Shown one piece after another: positions 7,904 through 17,150 of a DNA stretch of 64,000 nucleotides (positions are counted from its first letter, which is position 1; each line of letters begins with the position of its first letter). The notes beneath the pieces were generated by a model. That model was not told the DNA's origin. It made no database searches and saw only the letters and a program-made list of their open reading frames with translations. Position numbers and translations under genes: made by a program. This stretch comes from Pseudomonadota bacterium (GTDB taxonomy: Bacteria > Pseudomonadota > Gammaproteobacteria > Pseudomonadales > Pseudohongiellaceae): the NCBI GenBank assembly GCA_027621405.1, contig JAQCBT010000007.1, forward strand, positions 1 through 64,000, read 5' to 3'.

Positions 7904-8774
7904 AATTGAACAGTTGACTAAAAACTATCGGGATTTTTCATTGGGGCCGGTGAATCTTTCAGTGGAAGCTGGTTGCGCTTTGGGTCTTGTCGGCGCTAAC
8001 GGCTCTGGCAAGACCACTCTTTTTAGAAGCCTGATGGGAACGGTGCGCACCGATGATGGGAAAGTCATTGTCGCTGGCAATGAAGCCACCCCGGACAAAG
8101 GTGGCTGGAAAGAACACATTGGTTATGTCGGAGACTACGCTCCCTTCTTCGATAGCTGGACCGGTGAGAAAAACCTCATGAATCTCGGACGCTTCTACCG
8201 TAACTGGTCTATGGACACAGCCCACGAACTGGCCAGTCGCCTCAGGCTCGATTTAGGCAAGCGAGTCAGACAATACTCGACAGGAAACCGGACAAAGCTG
8301 GCTATCGTTTCGGCACTCAGCCGCAAGGCGACGCTATTGATCCTGGACGAACCCAGTAACGGTCTCGACCCCGTGGCGCGAGATTCGTTCATGGACATCC
8401 TCCACGAACAACTCGAGTCAGGCGAAATCGCCCTGCTCTATGCAACTCATCATATCTCCGAAATTGAAGTGTTGGCTGACCGACTGGTGTTTCTTTCCGA
8501 TGGCACGGTAGTAAGGGACGTTATCAAGGAAGACCTGATTGAGGCCTGGCGCCGATTCACATTTCGCAAGGAAGTGCTGCCAGAAAATATTCCAAACGTC
8601 GTGAGCCAACGCTCGGAACACCCCTATCATGAGCTGACTTCGGACAATGGAAAAATTACCGAATCATTCCTGCACGAGCAACGGGTCGAGCAATTGGAAT
8701 CCAGTATAGTCTCAATTGAGAAAATTGCTGTTGAGATCCTGAAATCCTCAGCCAAGGAGATGAATCATGCTTAA
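7896..8774 (+). CDS. ABC transporter ATP-binding protein (ABC-2 exporter type)
   Basis: A 292-residue ATPase starting at an ATG with a GGGAGA ribosome binding site, inside the end of the gntR gene. Walker A is GANGSGKTT, the signature is the variant YSTGNRTKLAI rather than LSGGQ, Walker B is LLILDEPSNGLDPV and the switch His lies in ATHHISE. This pattern is typical of DrrA/YtrB-like export ATPases. It overlaps the following permease gene by 8 nt, so regulator, ATPase and permease form one coupled unit. The transported compound is unknown. Confidence 0.85.
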   Translation: MLEIEQLTKNYRDFSLGPVNLSVEAGCALGLVGANGSGKTTLFRSLMGTVRTDDGKVIVAGNEATPDKGGWKEHIGYVGDYAPFFDSWTGEKNLMNLGRFYRNWSMDTAHELASRLRLDLGKRVRQYSTGNRTKLAIVSALSRKATLLILDEPSNGLDPVARDSFMDILHEQLESGEIALLYATHHISEIEVLADRLVFLSDGTVVRDVIKEDLIEAWRRFTFRKEVLPENIPNVVSQRSEHPYHELTSDNGKITESFLHEQRVEQLESSIVSIEKIAVEILKSSAKEMNHA

Positions 8775-9420
8775 TTCTCTGATCAGAACCGAGTTCGACG
8801 CAAATAAACTACTGGTGTTGATCTGGCTTGTGCTGAATTGTGTGTTCTTCCTGCTGCTGGGATCAAATGAAGAGCCCATCTACATTTATATGGGCATCTC
8901 CATCGTTAATTTTTGGATAATGATTACTGTCTGCGCCTTAATTGCCGGCCATGAAAAAAGAGTTCGACTATATGCTGAACTGCCTGTAACAACGCGACAG
9001 TCGTTCGTCGCAGGCTGGGTTTTCGTGCTGATGTGGATGGCGATGCAGATACTGGCATGGATGCTCTACGGTGCAATATTCGACGAAGAGTTTGATGCCA
9101 GACGCGCTGGTCAGGTGCTTAATTTCGGTCTGGGATCTATTACATTCATCGTGGTCATTTCCATCGGTATCGATCTCGGTGCATTCAAGCCACGCTATTG
9201 GCAATGGATTTATGTTCTGGTCATGGCAGCGCTGCTCGCTGTCGCGATCCTGAATGACTTCTCGGTGGGATTACTTGCCAGTGAAAACGGAATTCACTTC
9301 TATCCGCTCACGATATTGAACAATCTGCGGCTGGAGATACAGCTAAGCTTGGTCGTAATCGGCGTGTTGCTGATTGCCAACTACCTGATCTTTCGCAACA
9401 GCGACAGCTACCTTCACTAG
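8767..9420 (+). CDS. ABC-2 type membrane permease
   Basis: A 217-residue hydrophobic protein with about six membrane segments and short loops. Sequence similarity to named families is low by eye, but its position directly after and overlapping the ATPase gene makes it the membrane partner of that exporter. The ATG at 8767 follows an AAGGAG site. It ends 21 nt before the convergent opp operon. Confidence 0.7.
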   Translation: MLNSLIRTEFDANKLLVLIWLVLNCVFFLLLGSNEEPIYIYMGISIVNFWIMITVCALIAGHEKRVRLYAELPVTTRQSFVAGWVFVLMWMAMQILAWMLYGAIFDEEFDARRAGQVLNFGLGSITFIVVISIGIDLGAFKPRYWQWIYVLVMAALLAVAILNDFSVGLLASENGIHFYPLTILNNLRLEIQLSLVVIGVLLIANYLIFRNSDSYLH

Positions 9421-9441
9421 CTGACAGGATCAGGAATCACA

Positions 9442-10398
9442 TCAGGTGTAAAGATGACAGGCTACCATCCTGTCCACATCCTTCAGCGGAATAAGCTCAG
9501 GCGTAGTACTGCGACAGACGTCCATCACCTTCGGACAGCGGTTGGCAAACCTGCAACCCGCAGGCACATTGACTGGCGACGGTATCTCCCCTTTTATCGC
9601 CGTGGACGGGCGGCTCCGCTCCAGATTCGGATCCGGCTCCGGATTGGAACCCACCAGCACTTCCGTGTATGGGTGCTTGGGATCAAAGTACACTTCATCG
9701 GCTTTGCCCAGTTCCACCATGGAGCCAAGGTACATCACCGCCATGCGATCGCTCACGTAGCGCACCATGGACAGGTCATGGGCAATGAAGAGCAGGGTTA
9801 GTCCCAGCCTCTCCTTCAATTCACCCAGCAGATTGATGACCTGGGCCTGCACGGAAACATCGAGGGCCGAAATAGGTTCATCACAGACGACGAACTCGGG
9901 TTCCAGGATCAGGGCACGGGCGATGCCGATGCGCTGCCGCTGACCACCGGAGAACTCATGGGGGTAGCGGGACATATGGTCTGCATTCAAACCCACCCGG
10001 CGTAACCACTCGGCCACCCTCTCCCTGGTATCACTGGCGCTGACTTCACTGTGCAGCTTCAGGCCCTCGCCGATAATCTCCCCTACAGTCATGCGCGGAT
10101 TCAACGAGGAGTAAGGGTCCTGGAAAATCATCTGCATCTTCGTTGCCAGACGCTGGAAATCCTGCGGCGCATATTTCTGGGGCAGGGATTCGCCCCTAAA
10201 AAGCACCTCGCCGGAAGTCTTGGGGTACAAACCGAGCAAGGTTTTGCCAAAGGTAGACTTTCCGGAGCCACTCTCGCCCACCAGGCCAACGATCTCTTTC
10301 TCATCGATCGTCAGTGACACCTGATCGACGGCATGCACTCGCTGGTCACGACCAATGTCGAAGTAACGGGTGAGTTCTCTTGCTTCAACGAGCGCCAT
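9442..10398 (-). CDS. oppF: Oligopeptide ABC transporter ATPase OppF
   Basis: A 318-residue ATPase with Walker A GESGSGKST, signature FSGGQRQRIGIARAL, Walker B FVVCDEPISALDV and switch FIAHDLSMVRY. The C-terminal NPVNVPAGCRFANRCP-type region carries the Cys cluster (CRFANRC, then MDVC) seen in OppD/DppF proteins, some of which hold an Fe-S cluster. It is the last gene of the five-gene opp operon, and its start touches the stop of oppD. Dpp rather than Opp specificity is possible. Confidence 0.85.
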   Translation of the reverse strand: MALVEARELTRYFDIGRDQRVHAVDQVSLTIDEKEIVGLVGESGSGKSTFGKTLLGLYPKTSGEVLFRGESLPQKYAPQDFQRLATKMQMIFQDPYSSLNPRMTVGEIIGEGLKLHSEVSASDTRERVAEWLRRVGLNADHMSRYPHEFSGGQRQRIGIARALILEPEFVVCDEPISALDVSVQAQVINLLGELKERLGLTLLFIAHDLSMVRYVSDRMAVMYLGSMVELGKADEVYFDPKHPYTEVLVGSNPEPDPNLERSRPSTAIKGEIPSPVNVPAGCRFANRCPKVMDVCRSTTPELIPLKDVDRMVACHLYT

Positions 10399-11462
10399 CA
10401 GGACTTGTCCTTTGAATTCACTTCTGGCGGGAAATACAGTTCTGCGGGTCTCTTAGTCGACGCCTCGTTATGCAACCAGCAGCGTGTGAAATGTGTCTCG
10501 GCAAGGAAATAATCCTGCGGATGCTGCCTGTCGCAGATCGCCATGGCGTGGGGACAGCGCGGGCAATAGCCACAGCCCACAGGCGGCGAGAAAAGGTCCG
10601 GCGGACTGCCCTCAATGGGTTTCAGTTCATGTTGCTTCGTTGGATCGTTGGTCGGCATGGCCTCTTTCAGACCAACGGTATACGGATGCGCTGATCGGTA
10701 GAACACATCGTCCACGCTGCCATGCTCTACGACCTTGCCCGCATACATCACGGCCACCTCATCGGCCATGCGCGCCACAACACCCAGATCGTGTGTGATG
10801 AGAATGATGGCCATACCGGTTTCTTTCTGCAGATCCTGCATCAGGTCCAGAATCTGCGCTTGAATGGTAACGTCCAGTGCCGTGGTCGGCTCATCGGCAA
10901 TAAGCACCGCTGGTTTACAGGCCAGGGCCATGGCAATCATGGCGCGCTGCAACATACCTCCGGAAAACTCGAAGGGATACTGTGCGGCCCGCCGCTTTGC
11001 TTCGGGAATCTTGCTCATCTCCAGCAGGCGGATTGCCTCGATGCGGGCGTCCTTGTAGCTATAACCCTTGTGCACCTGTAGAGGTTCAGCGATCTGGTCG
11101 CCGATAGTCATGGTCGGATTCAGGGACGACATTGGATCCTGAAAGATCATGCCGATTTCGGCGCCGCGAATTTCCTTGCCTTTGATGGTGTTGCGGCCCA
11201 GCACCTCGTGCCCGCGCAATCGAGCCGAGCCCGATGTGATGCGCCCCGGGGGCATGGGAATCAAGCCCATCATGCTCTGCACCGTAACCGACTTGCCACA
11301 GCCAGACTCGCCGACAATGGCCAGGGTCTCACCCATGTCGACCTTGAAGTCCACTCCACGCACGGCCTTCACGACGCCGCCATAGGTATCAAACTCCACC
11401 GCCAGATTTTCCACTTCCAGCAGCTTGGGTGCCGTTTCCATGTTCAGTGCCGCCTCGCTCAT
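10398..11462 (-). CDS. oppD: Oligopeptide ABC transporter ATPase OppD
   Basis: A 354-residue ATPase pairing with OppF. Walker A is GESGCGKSV, signature FSGGMLQRAMIAMAL, Walker B VLIADEPTTALDVT and switch LITHDLGVVARMADE. The C-terminal region has the cysteines CGYCPRCPHAMAIC. The GTG/ATG boundary overlaps oppC by 4 nt at 11459-11462, so translation is coupled. Known partners in the importer are OppB/OppC in the membrane and OppF. Confidence 0.85.
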   Translation of the reverse strand: MSEAALNMETAPKLLEVENLAVEFDTYGGVVKAVRGVDFKVDMGETLAIVGESGCGKSVTVQSMMGLIPMPPGRITSGSARLRGHEVLGRNTIKGKEIRGAEIGMIFQDPMSSLNPTMTIGDQIAEPLQVHKGYSYKDARIEAIRLLEMSKIPEAKRRAAQYPFEFSGGMLQRAMIAMALACKPAVLIADEPTTALDVTIQAQILDLMQDLQKETGMAIILITHDLGVVARMADEVAVMYAGKVVEHGSVDDVFYRSAHPYTVGLKEAMPTNDPTKQHELKPIEGSPPDLFSPPVGCGYCPRCPHAMAICDRQHPQDYFLAETHFTRCWLHNEASTKRPAELYFPPEVNSKDKS

Positions 11463-12823
11463 TCGCGGTTCCTCATGCGCGCATCCAGGGCATCCCGCAG
11501 CCCGTCCCCGAGCAGGTTGAATGCCAGCACAGTGAGACTGATGAACAGCGCCGGAAAGATCAGCTCGTGCGGCGTCGTCAGCATGGTCTTGATGCCTTCA
11601 TTGGACATGGATCCCCAGGAGGGTGTAGGCGGTGCCACACCCATGCCGATGAAGGAGAGGAATGCTTCCGTGAAGATCGCACTGGGAATGGCGAAAGTCA
11701 GGGTAACGAGTACTACTCCCAGGGTATTGGGAATCATGTGGCGGAAAACCAGGTAGGGTGTCTTGGCACCCAGCAGGCGTGAGGCATCGATATAGCCCTG
11801 CTCCCGAATCTGAAGTATCTGGCCTCGCACGAGCCGCGCGGTTGCCGGCCATAACAGGACAACCATCGCTACCAGCATGGGAAACACACCACTCTCGCCT
11901 GGCCCGATACCGAAGGCAATCTTGAAAACGATCATGAACAACAGGAAAGGCAGGGCCACTACGAAATCGGCGAAGCGCATCATCACCTGGTCTACTCGCC
12001 CACCGACGAAACCGGCTACGGAACCGTACGTCACACCAAACAAGACAAACAACAAGGGAGCCCCGATTCCGATAAACAGGGACACCCGCGCCCCTGCCAT
12101 GAGCCGTGCCAGCATATCCCGTCCGAGGTAGTCCGTGCCCAGTGGATGCCATGCCAGCTCGATCTGATCGCCCACCTGCAGGTTCGTTCCTTCTTCGAGA
12201 AGGCCGCGCTCAATGGCCTCGGCAACGGTTGTGACCCTCTGGATATCCACTTCCAGAGATTCGTATTCCGTGGTGATCTCGCCTCGTGGTCCCAGAGCCA
12301 CAACAGAGTAGAAATATGTACCGGGCTGCAGATCCAGGCGGTCTTCAAAATATAGCGTGTCGTTGTTGAGAATCTCGGCCAGGGGAATACCGTAGGCATA
12401 TTCCGGGCCTACCGGGAACAGGTTGCGATAGACACGATGCCCATTGGCTCCGGGCAACACCTCCCACTGCAGGCGCACGGCCTGAGTGGTACCCGGCTCC
12501 GCCAGGCGCAATCCTGTGCCCGGCAGGTTTGCGTCACCAAACCACGGTTGATACGGGGCCACAATCGTCGCATTGCGATCGGTACCGGGGGGCAGACTGA
12601 TCTGGTCGATATCCTGTCGAGCCGGATCAACTGGCCACAGCACCGGACCCAGCAGGGTAAAGGCCAGCAGCCCAATCACAATATACAGGGATGCCAGTGC
12701 CCGGCGATTGGCCTTCAGGCGAATCCAGGCGTCCTGCCAGTACGACAACGAGGGTCGGGAGATGACCTGGGTTTCCTGCCCGGCAGTGAGGGGCTGAAAG
12801 TCGGCGGCGCTAATTTCGCTCAT
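11459..12823 (-). CDS. oppC: Oligopeptide ABC permease OppC with FnIII-like insert
   Basis: A 454-residue permease, well above the roughly 300 residues usual for OppC. The N-terminal cytoplasmic segment (DAWIRLKANRRALASL) and first membrane helix (about 41-63) are normal. The permease core resumes at HPLGTDYLGRDMLARL (226-241) and keeps the coupling motif region LLGAKTPYLVFRHMIPNTLG. Between them, residues about 104-193 look like a fibronectin type III domain: VRLQWEVLPGANGHRVYRN, then YFEDR, PGTYFYSVVALGPRGE. That places an extra beta-sandwich in the first periplasmic loop, where it could contact the binding protein. The stop overlaps oppD and the start overlaps oppB. Confidence 0.85.
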   Translation of the reverse strand: MSEISAADFQPLTAGQETQVISRPSLSYWQDAWIRLKANRRALASLYIVIGLLAFTLLGPVLWPVDPARQDIDQISLPPGTDRNATIVAPYQPWFGDANLPGTGLRLAEPGTTQAVRLQWEVLPGANGHRVYRNLFPVGPEYAYGIPLAEILNNDTLYFEDRLDLQPGTYFYSVVALGPRGEITTEYESLEVDIQRVTTVAEAIERGLLEEGTNLQVGDQIELAWHPLGTDYLGRDMLARLMAGARVSLFIGIGAPLLFVLFGVTYGSVAGFVGGRVDQVMMRFADFVVALPFLLFMIVFKIAFGIGPGESGVFPMLVAMVVLLWPATARLVRGQILQIREQGYIDASRLLGAKTPYLVFRHMIPNTLGVVLVTLTFAIPSAIFTEAFLSFIGMGVAPPTPSWGSMSNEGIKTMLTTPHELIFPALFISLTVLAFNLLGDGLRDALDARMRNRE

Positions 12824-13755
12824 TGTTCCAGCCTCACTCTCGGGTCGATAAGCCCGTACACCACATCGACGAGAATCACCATGAACACGAGGAAGGCGCC
12901 ATAGAAGACCGTGGTTCCCATGATCACGGTGTAATCCAGTTGTTGCACAGCTTCCACGAAGTAGCGGCCGAGGCCAGGAATAGCGAACACCAGTTCCACG
13001 ACAAATCCACCGGTAGTGATGGCGGCGATTGCCGGGCCGAGTACGGTGACCACGGGCAGTACCGCATTTCGAAGTTGATGATGGGTGAAGATGCGGGTTG
13101 CCGGAACGCCCTTGGACTTGGCTGTTCGAACATAATCCGAACTCGTTACCTCCAGCATGGAAGAGCGCATGAGTCGAGTCAGGTAAGCCATGGTACTCAG
13201 TCCCAGCACCAGGGCAGGAACTAACATATGCAATATGGTGCCCCAGCCAGCCACTGGAAGTATTGTGCGACCCAGTGCCGTGTTGAGCGTCACTAGCCCC
13301 AGTTGACTGAGGGCAGCGACGACGAAGCTGGGCACAGAAATTCCCAGAATTACCAGGAACATGATGACGTAATCCGGCAGGCGATTTCGATAGAGCGCGG
13401 TGAGCGCCCCGAGCAACACGCCGCCGGTCGCCGCGAAGATAACGGCCAGAATCCCGAGTATGGCGGACACCGGGAAGTGTTCGCGAATGATGTCGTTCAC
13501 CTCGCGGTTTTCCTGGGTAAAGGAAATACCGAAGTCGCCCTGCAGCAGGTTACCGAGGAAGATCGTGTACTGGGTAAAGAGCGGCTGGTCGAGCCCGTAT
13601 TTCGCTTCGAGGTTGGCGCGGGTGATCTCTGTCATCGCCCGGTCATTGCTTAGCGGATCGCCCGGCACGTTGTGCATGGCGAAGAAGGTCGCGGTTGCAA
13701 TGAACCAGACTGTGAGTACGCCCTGTAACAGGCGCTTAATAAAATATTTCCACAT
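12820..13755 (-). CDS. oppB: Oligopeptide ABC permease OppB
   Basis: A 311-residue inner-membrane permease with six predicted helices. The N-terminal motif KRLLQGVLTVWFIATATFF, the periplasmic loop NVPGDPLSNDRAMTEITRANLEAKYGLDQPL and the cytoplasmic DYVRTAKSKGVPATRIFTHHQLRNAVLP (EAA-like coupling loop) match OppB/DppB. It lies 50 nt downstream of oppA and overlaps oppC by 4 nt. Confidence 0.88.
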   Translation of the reverse strand: MWKYFIKRLLQGVLTVWFIATATFFAMHNVPGDPLSNDRAMTEITRANLEAKYGLDQPLFTQYTIFLGNLLQGDFGISFTQENREVNDIIREHFPVSAILGILAVIFAATGGVLLGALTALYRNRLPDYVIMFLVILGISVPSFVVAALSQLGLVTLNTALGRTILPVAGWGTILHMLVPALVLGLSTMAYLTRLMRSSMLEVTSSDYVRTAKSKGVPATRIFTHHQLRNAVLPVVTVLGPAIAAITTGGFVVELVFAIPGLGRYFVEAVQQLDYTVIMGTTVFYGAFLVFMVILVDVVYGLIDPRVRLEQ

Positions 13756-13805
13756 CCGAACTTATCGAGCCTTTATGTAGCTAAACCTTGCAAATCTGAT
13801 GCTGC

Positions 13806-15518
13806 TCACTGCCCCGAGGTATCGATGTAAGCAAAGTTATAATCCACTTCTGGCCCAACTGATCGCCGCCGGAAATCTTTCAGGCGCGGATCTACGACAA
13901 ATGAGATACCGCGTTCATACATGGGAATGATCACCACGTCTTCATACAAAAGGCGCTGAATTTCACCGAAGGCATCCATTCGTTTCTTCGGTTCGAGCTC
14001 CGATTGCGCAATCCGGATCCAAGAGTCCATCTCCGGGCTGTTGTAGCGACCGCGGTTCTGCAAGTTCCAGGAAGAGAAGAGATCGCCGTAGGTCAGCACA
14101 TCATTGTAGTCTGGCCCCCATCCCGAAAGTACTATATCGAATTCACCTTGCCGCATTTTCTCCAGGCGCTGCTTGAATATCTGCACATCGAGACGTAATT
14201 CGAGCCCGAGGTTTTCCCGGAATAGTTGCTGATAGTACTCCGCGGCCAGCAGGGAAATCGGTGTGTCACCCGTGAGCATCATTAGCGGCGGAAATTCATC
14301 GATTCCAAGTTCCTGCTTTGCCAACGCCAGGTGCTCGCGAGCTTTCTGCACGTTCATCTTGTGCTCGACCGGTGGATACTCTTTCTGGAAAGATTCGGAC
14401 ACACCATTCAACCAGGCAGGGAACAGGGTCGTGCCTGGAATATAGCTGGGCTCCTTCAAAACCTTGTAGACAAGCTCAGTGGAATCCTGCGCCAGTTGCA
14501 TGGCGCGGCGGAAATTCCAGTTGCGGGTGATGCGGTTATCCCGGTGATTGAACTCCAGATAAAAAACGGAACCGTCCATGGAGCGATCAATCTGCCAGCG
14601 CTGTTCCATGGCTGTTGGCAACATTGGCGAAAGCAGGTGTGTGTCGACGATCTGGCCATCCTTGAACAGGTTCAGCTTGGCATTGATATCCTGGGTGATA
14701 TAAGCGGTGCGAATCTCATCCAGAAAACCCTTGTTCTCCTTGTTCCAGTACAGGGGGTTCTTTTCCCAGCGCATGGTAGAACCATGCACCCACTCCGTCA
14801 GCACGTAGGGACCGTTGTAGAGCATCATGTCGGCATCTGCACCATAGCGGCCATTGGTGCTCTTGAAGAAGTCTTCCCTGGTCGGGAAATAGGTCAGGTA
14901 GGAAACCAGCTTGTCGAAGTATGGCGTAGGACGCTCGAACTCCACTTCCAGAACCCGGTCTCCAGCGGCGCGCACACCCAGAGTCTCGACGGGGAGCTGA
15001 CCAGTGTTTATCGCTTCTGCATTCTTGATGGGATAGAGGATGAAGGCGTATTGGGAGGCGGTTTCAGGATTCAGCACACGCCGCCATGAGAATACGAAGT
15101 CGTGGGCGGTAACCGGAACCCCGTCGCTCCACAGCGCGTTTTCACGTAACCAGAAAGTGGCACCGTCTTCCCGGATTTCCCAGCGCTCCGCCACACCGGG
15201 AATGGGCTGGGCGTCGAGATCGTAGCTGATCAGCCCTTCCATGACGTGGGAGAGCACGACGTTGCTCGAGGCGTCAGTCGCCCTGGCTGCATCCATCTGC
15301 GGCGGTTCCTCCCGCAAGGCGATAGTGATGCTGTTGTTTTCCACATCGATAGCATTGCCTGTGGCGGAGCTGCCTGCCCCACCGGCTGCCAAGGAAAGCA
15401 CAAACATCACCGCAGCTACCGCAGCGATTGCGTAGAGAGCATACAGCGCGAGCTGTTTTCCAGCCGAGCGCGTAAAGCCCTCATCCGCGTCAACGACGAC
15501 GGAACTCGTATCGGACAT
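13806..15518 (-). CDS. oppA: Oligopeptide-binding protein OppA, membrane-anchored
   Basis: Extracellular solute-binding protein family 5. The ATG at 15518 has a GGGAGGAAG ribosome binding site and gives 570 residues; the upstream extension lacks support. After about 22 polar residues comes a single hydrophobic segment (LALYALYAIAAVAAVMFVLSL) with no signal-peptidase site and no lipobox Cys. The protein thus appears tethered by an uncleaved N-terminal helix rather than free or lipidated. The binding domain is typical: LREEPPQMDAARATD, ERWEIREDGATFWLRENALWSDG and YNGPYVLTEW. It is the first gene of the opp operon. Confidence 0.85.
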   Translation of the reverse strand: MSDTSSVVVDADEGFTRSAGKQLALYALYAIAAVAAVMFVLSLAAGGAGSSATGNAIDVENNSITIALREEPPQMDAARATDASSNVVLSHVMEGLISYDLDAQPIPGVAERWEIREDGATFWLRENALWSDGVPVTAHDFVFSWRRVLNPETASQYAFILYPIKNAEAINTGQLPVETLGVRAAGDRVLEVEFERPTPYFDKLVSYLTYFPTREDFFKSTNGRYGADADMMLYNGPYVLTEWVHGSTMRWEKNPLYWNKENKGFLDEIRTAYITQDINAKLNLFKDGQIVDTHLLSPMLPTAMEQRWQIDRSMDGSVFYLEFNHRDNRITRNWNFRRAMQLAQDSTELVYKVLKEPSYIPGTTLFPAWLNGVSESFQKEYPPVEHKMNVQKAREHLALAKQELGIDEFPPLMMLTGDTPISLLAAEYYQQLFRENLGLELRLDVQIFKQRLEKMRQGEFDIVLSGWGPDYNDVLTYGDLFSSWNLQNRGRYNSPEMDSWIRIAQSELEPKKRMDAFGEIQRLLYEDVVIIPMYERGISFVVDPRLKDFRRRSVGPEVDYNFAYIDTSGQ

Positions 15519-15636
15519 AGGTTCTTCCTCCCGACCTGAGAATAACTCAGGGTTCCAGGGCGGACAAGCGAATCCCGTCGCACTTATGGCCATAAAGTGC
15601 GAAAATTCATGGGCTTAGTAGCCCGGGGAGTGGAAT

Positions 15637-16020
15637 CTAGAAGATGTTTCCGACCGCTGCAACGAGGCCAGCAATGAGCAGGAACGCGTTGGCAAAGAAC
15701 CCGGGTACGAAGCCCCTGCCGCGCTTCGCTGGATCGGACACATAGGCCTGCATATAGACAAGGCGAGAGATAACAAAAATCAGACCTACCCCGGCCGCGA
15801 TTGCGGGATTGCCATAGTAGCCATAGATCGTGATGGCCGGGAGGAAGATGACGAGTTGCTCCAGCGTGTTCTGCTGAACCCGGTAGTAGCGTTCGAAGAT
15901 GGGATCGCCAGTGATGGCTGGGGCCGGACAGTTGTACTTGCCGCGGGCGACGCCGACCATGATGCTGAAGCCGATGTATTCGATTAGTGCCAGTACTACA
16001 ACGATCACGACATGTTCCAT
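15637..16020 (-). CDS. MAPEG family membrane protein
   Basis: A 127-residue protein with four hydrophobic segments. The pattern ARGKYNCPAPAITGDPIFERYYRVQQNTLEQLVIFLPA is the MAPEG signature (membrane-associated proteins in eicosanoid and glutathione metabolism, including microsomal GST-like proteins). The conserved ERxxRVxxNxxE motif is present. In bacteria the substrates are mostly unknown. It is separated from oppA by 117 nt with no shared start region and may have its own promoter. Confidence 0.75.
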   Translation of the reverse strand: MEHVVIVVVLALIEYIGFSIMVGVARGKYNCPAPAITGDPIFERYYRVQQNTLEQLVIFLPAITIYGYYGNPAIAAGVGLIFVISRLVYMQAYVSDPAKRGRGFVPGFFANAFLLIAGLVAAVGNIF

Positions 16021-16087
16021 AGCTTTCTCCCTTAGCCCTGCGGCTGATTCATCTAATATTACTTGTTTGTGGATTTACCTATTACCT

Positions 16088-16891
16088 TCAATCCTGCTGC
16101 GCCGACTTATCGGCCAATTGCTGCTCCATCGTCTCCATGTATTTCTGTGTGTCAGTAACGGTGATGGGTTTGAATTTTATAGTTGGATGCAATTCGCGCA
16201 TGCGCAGGTTCAGCATGCCGTGGGCGGAAAACACCAGGGAGTCCAGAATAATGTTGTTGGTATCGCATTCCCTCGCCAATCTGGCCAGGCGATCGAATCC
16301 CACCAGGAAATTGTCTGTGTGCATGCGCCGAATATCCGTTCCGTAAAAGAGATCCGGGTAATCGGCTTCACCCCTGGCGGCCATGGTGAGGAACAGGCGT
16401 GAATAGACTTCAGAATCTCCCGTAGCGAATTGCTTCCACAGCTCTCCCAGTTGCTCTTCCGTGTAGGTGCCGTTGCCCACAGGACCCTGGCTGGATATAA
16501 ACAACAGGCCGGATATCGCACCGAGCTGGCGACGGGTTGCCTCGGAAATCTTGAAGAAGGTTTCCTGGCGGGCATTTAATTCGGTGGCAGCGATGGCCTG
16601 GGTCTGCTTTTCCGAATGCAGGTTGTTACGCCGCAATTCCTCGTTGTTCTCCGCCAGCACCGACTGCTGGATGAACAGACCAATGACCAGCCAGAGGAAG
16701 GCGAGAAAGGCGAAGGCTCCCTCCAGAAAGGTACCCATCTCGTCGATCGGCAGGTCTAGAAAATTGCTCCATCCCACATTGCGAGAAACGTAGATGCCCA
16801 TGAAGACGAACCATAGAGAAGTAAGCGTCAGTCCGAACTGGATACGCCAGTCCCTGGGCCAGTAGGAAAAGCTTTTCTGGTCTTCGTTCAT
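16088..16891 (-). CDS. Hypothetical two-helix membrane protein
   Basis: A 267-residue protein with two membrane helices (about 18-34 and 51-71), followed by a coiled-coil-like stretch (SVLAENNEELRRNNLHSEKQTQAIAATELNARQETFFKISE) and a soluble helical C-terminal domain. I do not recognise a named family. Its start faces the gene at 17151 across a 259-nt intergenic region containing nested inverted repeats. Confidence 0.6.
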   Translation of the reverse strand: MNEDQKSFSYWPRDWRIQFGLTLTSLWFVFMGIYVSRNVGWSNFLDLPIDEMGTFLEGAFAFLAFLWLVIGLFIQQSVLAENNEELRRNNLHSEKQTQAIAATELNARQETFFKISEATRRQLGAISGLLFISSQGPVGNGTYTEEQLGELWKQFATGDSEVYSRLFLTMAARGEADYPDLFYGTDIRRMHTDNFLVGFDRLARLARECDTNNIILDSLVFSAHGMLNLRMRELHPTIKFKPITVTDTQKYMETMEQQLADKSAQQD

Positions 16892-17007
16892 CGATTTATC
16901 GGGATTCTTCTAGTTACTGGAAACCGGCTGGTGCAAGGATATTGGATGACAGGGCACTTCTGTGTCGTCTGAGGCAATTGCCGGTGACATAGAGTAAAAC
17001 GCGCCCG

Positions 17008-17090
17008 TTGAGGGGTCAATTCTCGCGAGAGGCCACACAACCCCTCAAGTTTTCAAATCTGCGTGGGTAATTGGCACCCACTTATTTTAT
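17008..17090 (+). promoter_or_regulatory. Leader region with inverted repeats and terminator-like hairpin
   Basis: Arms TTGAGGGGT (17008-17016) and ACCCCTCAA (17040-17048) enclose the palindrome TCTCGCGAGA (17021-17030). Just downstream, GTGGGT (17063-17068) pairs with ACCCAC (17076-17081) and is followed by TTATTTTAT. The second hairpin resembles an intrinsic terminator on the plus strand, so a leader RNA or attenuator upstream of the 17151 gene is possible. The evidence is structural only. Confidence 0.4.
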
Positions 17091-17150
17091 GGTCTACGCT
17101 TATTTTAGAGGGAATGACTCAAATCTAGAAATTGCAGGAAGCAGTAGCAA

